DNA of 8,302 nucleotides from an uncultured Bacillota bacterium (GTDB taxonomy: Bacteria; Bacillota_I; Bacilli_A; RF39; UBA660): assembly GCA_905200435.1 (NCBI GenBank), contig CAJKKJ010000023.1:1-8302 (forward strand), read 5' to 3'. Positions 6,239 to 8,302 of the stretch are shown in pieces. The notes under the pieces are model-generated. The model was not told where the DNA came from. It made no database searches and was given only the letters and a program-made list of their open reading frames with translations. The translations under genes were made by a program, and so were the position numbers. Positions within the stretch are counted from its first letter, which is position 1. The number at the start of each line of letters is the position of its first letter.

Positions 6239-8001
6239 ACTTCTACAAACCAAGAATTTGTTATATCACAACTAGCTGAATTAGGTGCTGGATTTGGCAT
6301 ATCGAATTTAACAATTACTGGTATTTTGAAACCACTACCAAATGCCATACACATGCCTGGTGGCAATAGTTTTATTTTCTTAACTGTTTCTTCGGTTATA
6401 TTTGGTACCATTTCTTTTATGTAATTTACATCTTTTGGATGCTGTACTTTAAATATTAGAAAGTTTGAACATTGCGAAATGGCTGTTTCAGATAATTCTG
6501 ATGGTCTTTGAGTTATTAAACCTAATAGAACACCATATTTTCTTCCTTCTTTGGTAATTCTATCAAATATGTTATAACCCAATAAATATGTATCATTATC
6601 ATTTTGAACATACCTATGGGCTTCTTCTAATACTATATGAAATGGATATGTTGCTTTATTTTCTAAACTTTTAGCATAATCAAATAATAATTTTGAATAT
6701 ATTTTAGTTATCGTTTTTGCTAAACGATCATCTATATAGTTTATATTGAAATTAATTATTTGAGCTTTTTTTCCATTTTCAGCTGTCATTAAGTTTCTTA
6801 TATATTTTTCTTTTGATATAAATTCTGGGTAATCAAAATATATGTGGTTATCACTGTTAACTAGGGTATGTAATCTTACTTTTAAGATATTTAAATCATC
6901 ATATATTTTTTGGCTATTTAATACTCCTTCACTTATTAAAGCAAATTCAAAAGCATCTTTTAAGTCTTTTAGAGTATATCTGAAACTACCGTCTGGTAAT
7001 TCTAAATTGTATTCTTCCATTAAGTAACTGTTTATTATACTTGATACTAACTCCATATCTCTTATTTTACCAGTTGCATCTATAACAAAACATTGTTTTA
7101 ATGGTCTTGTATATCCTGGTTGAACAACTGGTGTTTCTAGGTTTAATTCTGATGTATGGTAATAAGATAATACTGAAAATATTTGATCTCTTATTTGAGC
7201 TGGAGAATTACCACTTGATAGTATATCTAACAAGGCTCTGGCGATTATATCATTTTTATACTTTATAACGCTAGATTCTTCTCTTCCAAATATGGTTACA
7301 TATTTTAAGGCTTTTTCAATTATTGTTAATTGACTTGCTTTTTCAGCATTTAATAGGAGTGCTATATCATCTACTCCTAAAAACCATAATGGTATTTTCA
7401 TGATTTCGCCATCACCTTTTGTGTTTGTTGTATATGCTTTAAAACTAATGTTAGAGTTTAGAGCATTTATATTTTTAAAGGCATTATGATATTCGCCATA
7501 GGCATCGAATAAAAAGATTGATGCTTTATATGGTACACTCATTTTTTTACTGAATAGGTTTTGAAAAATACGGGCTACTCCGCATGATTTACCTGATCCA
7601 GTTGATCCTATTATAGCAAAGTGTTTACTGAAAAATTCATTCACGTTTACACCTATTTTTACGCCATCATATATTGGGCTTGTACCTAATAAAAGATCTC
7701 TATTTTCATGATATGTTGGCATACCAATTATAAATGGTACTTTTTCTTTTGATACTAGTTTTACTATTGAATCTAGTGAGGGTTTTTTTGATATTCCGGT
7801 TACAAACTGGTTATCTTTTATTTGGCCTATTAGATTTACATGTAATATATTTTCTTTTACATTTATTACTTCACCTACTATATTACTTTCATTGCTTTCA
7901 AATACAATAAATGAATTGGCTATATTACCTAATCCTTTTAATTCTGGATTTAATTTTACATATACTATATTTTCTTCTATTGATATAATTGTTCCTAACA
8001 T
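6226..8001 (-). CDS. herA: HerA-type hexameric ATPase (DNA translocase family)
   Basis: The 591-residue product belongs to the HerA/FtsK superfamily of ATPases that thread double-stranded DNA, usually as hexamers with a nuclease partner. Residues 1 to about 90 are a beta-rich region fitting the HAS-barrel. Walker A is GSTGSGKS at 132-139, followed by LFDAYGEY at 164-171. Walker B is HIVLEEAH at 455-462 (E459, E460). The GRKYG (486-490) and QRPSE (498-502) segments are the usual HerA sensor/arginine region. Length and motif order are normal and nothing looks broken. The start is ATG at 8001 with AGGAGAG five bases upstream. No NurA, SIR2 or DUF4297 partner is visible in the window. The downstream overlapping gene is nifJ. 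In archaea HerA works in DNA end resection, and bacterial relatives include antiphage effectors. Which role applies here cannot be told. Confidence 0.9.
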   Translation of the reverse strand: MLGTIISIEENIVYVKLNPELKGLGNIANSFIVFESNESNIVGEVINVKENILHVNLIGQIKDNQFVTGISKKPSLDSIVKLVSKEKVPFIIGMPTYHENRDLLLGTSPIYDGVKIGVNVNEFFSKHFAIIGSTGSGKSCGVARIFQNLFSKKMSVPYKASIFLFDAYGEYHNAFKNINALNSNISFKAYTTNTKGDGEIMKIPLWFLGVDDIALLLNAEKASQLTIIEKALKYVTIFGREESSVIKYKNDIIARALLDILSSGNSPAQIRDQIFSVLSYYHTSELNLETPVVQPGYTRPLKQCFVIDATGKIRDMELVSSIINSYLMEEYNLELPDGSFRYTLKDLKDAFEFALISEGVLNSQKIYDDLNILKVRLHTLVNSDNHIYFDYPEFISKEKYIRNLMTAENGKKAQIINFNINYIDDRLAKTITKIYSKLLFDYAKSLENKATYPFHIVLEEAHRYVQNDNDTYLLGYNIFDRITKEGRKYGVLLGLITQRPSELSETAISQCSNFLIFKVQHPKDVNYIKEMVPNITEETVKKIKLLPPGMCMAFGSGFKIPVIVKFDMPNPAPNSASCDITNSWFVEVGGK

Positions 8002-8006
8002 TTTTA

Positions 8007-8013
8007 CTCTCCT
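8007..8013 (-). promoter_or_regulatory. Ribosome binding site of the HerA-like gene
   Basis: The minus strand reads AGGAGAG, then TAAAA, then ATG at 8001. The normal spacing supports that ATG as the start; the N-terminus then begins MLGTIISIEE, consistent with a HAS-barrel first strand. Confidence 0.75.
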
Positions 8014-8021
8014 ATAGTAAT

Positions 8022-8027
8022 ATTATA
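8022..8027 (-). promoter_or_regulatory. Candidate -10 element of the herA-nifJ unit
   Basis: A perfect TATAAT on the minus strand, preceded directly by TG, sits between the upstream terminator and the herA ribosome binding site. It would give a leader of only about 14 bases. The -35 position 17 bases upstream reads TTCCTT (8045-8050), a weak match that lies inside the terminator. A promoter is expected here because the terminator separates herA from the previous gene. Confidence 0.45.
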
Positions 8028-8038
8028 CATTATTATAT

Positions 8039-8068
8039 AAAAAAAAGGAATATTATTTTTTAATATTC
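8039..8068 (-). terminator. Intrinsic terminator of the gene at 8079-8302
   Basis: GAATATTA (8048-8055) and TAATATTC (8061-8068) form a perfect 8-bp stem around a 5-base loop. On the minus strand it is followed by C and eight T (8046-8039). It starts about ten bases after the TAA at 8079-8081. The stem is AT-rich but the long T-tract is convincing. Confidence 0.75.
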
Positions 8069-8078
8069 ATCTTTTTGA

Positions 8079-8302
8079 TTAGAATAGAGCTTTTCTTATT
8101 TCAACATCAATATTATTTATTAAATATAATTCAATTTCTGTTTTTTTCTTTATTTTGATAATACCATAACCATTTATAATTAATTCGCTATTATCGGGAA
8201 CTTTTATTTTTTTAATGAATAGATTACTATCGATATCTTTATAATATCTATTATATTCTAATCTATCAGAACCATAAAACACAATACTATTATAAGGCTT
8301 AA
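8079..8302 (-). CDS. C-terminal fragment of an unrecognised protein
   Basis: The frame is open from the right edge of the window to TAA at 8079-8081, giving 73 or more residues. A GTG at 8280-8282 could start a 67-residue protein, but no Shine-Dalgarno sequence precedes it. The upstream codons remain open (KPYNSI), so the gene more likely begins outside the window. The visible part is rich in Ile and Lys. It looks mainly beta-stranded (for example LIINGYGIIKIKKKTEIELY) and has no cysteine, no clear membrane segment and no motif I recognise. It ends at its own terminator and so is probably transcribed separately from herA. Confidence 0.6.
   Translation of the reverse strand, partial: KPYNSIVFYGSDRLEYNRYYKDIDSNLFIKKIKVPDNSELIINGYGIIKIKKKTEIELYLINNIDVEIRKALF

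Noticed and set aside
6227..6253. Upstream in-frame extension of nifJ by nine residues
   Set aside because: The extension encodes a basic stretch unlike any PFOR N-terminus and would place the start before the AGGAGG at 6233-6238. GTG at 6226 is correctly spaced.
6221..6424. Plus-strand 67-codon open frame opposite the herA 3' end
   Set aside because: It lies wholly within the strongly supported HerA and nifJ coding sequence on the other strand, has no ribosome binding site and no protein-like motif.
6842..7027. Plus-strand 61-codon open frame
   Set aside because: It is antisense to the middle of the HerA-like gene, lacks a Shine-Dalgarno sequence and has composition expected of a reverse-frame shadow.
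2861..8001. Alternative genetic code with UGA as tryptophan
   Set aside because: The Trp codons checked in nifJ and the surface protein are TGG, and the long frames are uninterrupted under the standard code.

Overview
The window is strongly AT-rich. It has compact gene spacing, AGGAGG-type ribosome binding sites, intrinsic terminators with T-tracts and a pyruvate:ferredoxin oxidoreductase. Together these suggest an anaerobic, low-GC member of the Bacillota/Mollicutes-like lineages, probably gut-associated and uncultured; this is inference. The Trp codons I checked are TGG, and the long frames close with TAA or TAG, so the standard bacterial code fits and there is no sign of UGA-as-Trp recoding.

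Layout. Positions 1-98 (+) hold the last 31 codons of a probable membrane protein. It converges on a large minus-strand gene (108-2534) for a secreted or membrane-tethered 808-residue protein, and the two share a hairpin terminator (80-109). Positions 2535-2860 form a 326-base intergenic region dense in structure. It contains a terminator for the minus-strand operon, three hairpins, and a plus-strand promoter-like element followed by a strong plus-strand terminator, which together outline a candidate small RNA. Next come nifJ (2861-6226, -) and a HerA-type ATPase gene (6226-8001, -). A terminator (8039-8068) separates these from the 3' end of an unrecognised minus-strand gene (8079-8302) that runs off the window.

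How the genes relate. The HerA-like gene and nifJ form one minus-strand transcription unit. The HerA stop TAG shares its G with the nifJ GTG start, and the nifJ Shine-Dalgarno sequence lies in the last HerA codons, so translation is probably coupled. No biochemical link between a DNA-translocase-type ATPase and pyruvate oxidation is known to me. The pairing may be only genome compaction. nifJ would supply acetyl-CoA and reduced ferredoxin for fermentation. The surface gene has its own ribosome binding site and probably its own promoter. It carries a TasA/camelysin-like N-terminal module and a cysteine-rich C-terminal region typical of large, poorly characterised gut Bacillota surface proteins.

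No tRNA, rRNA, CRISPR array, insertion sequence or recognisable defence cassette is visible. The least explained parts are the intergenic structure at 2724-2862 and the herA-nifJ coupling.
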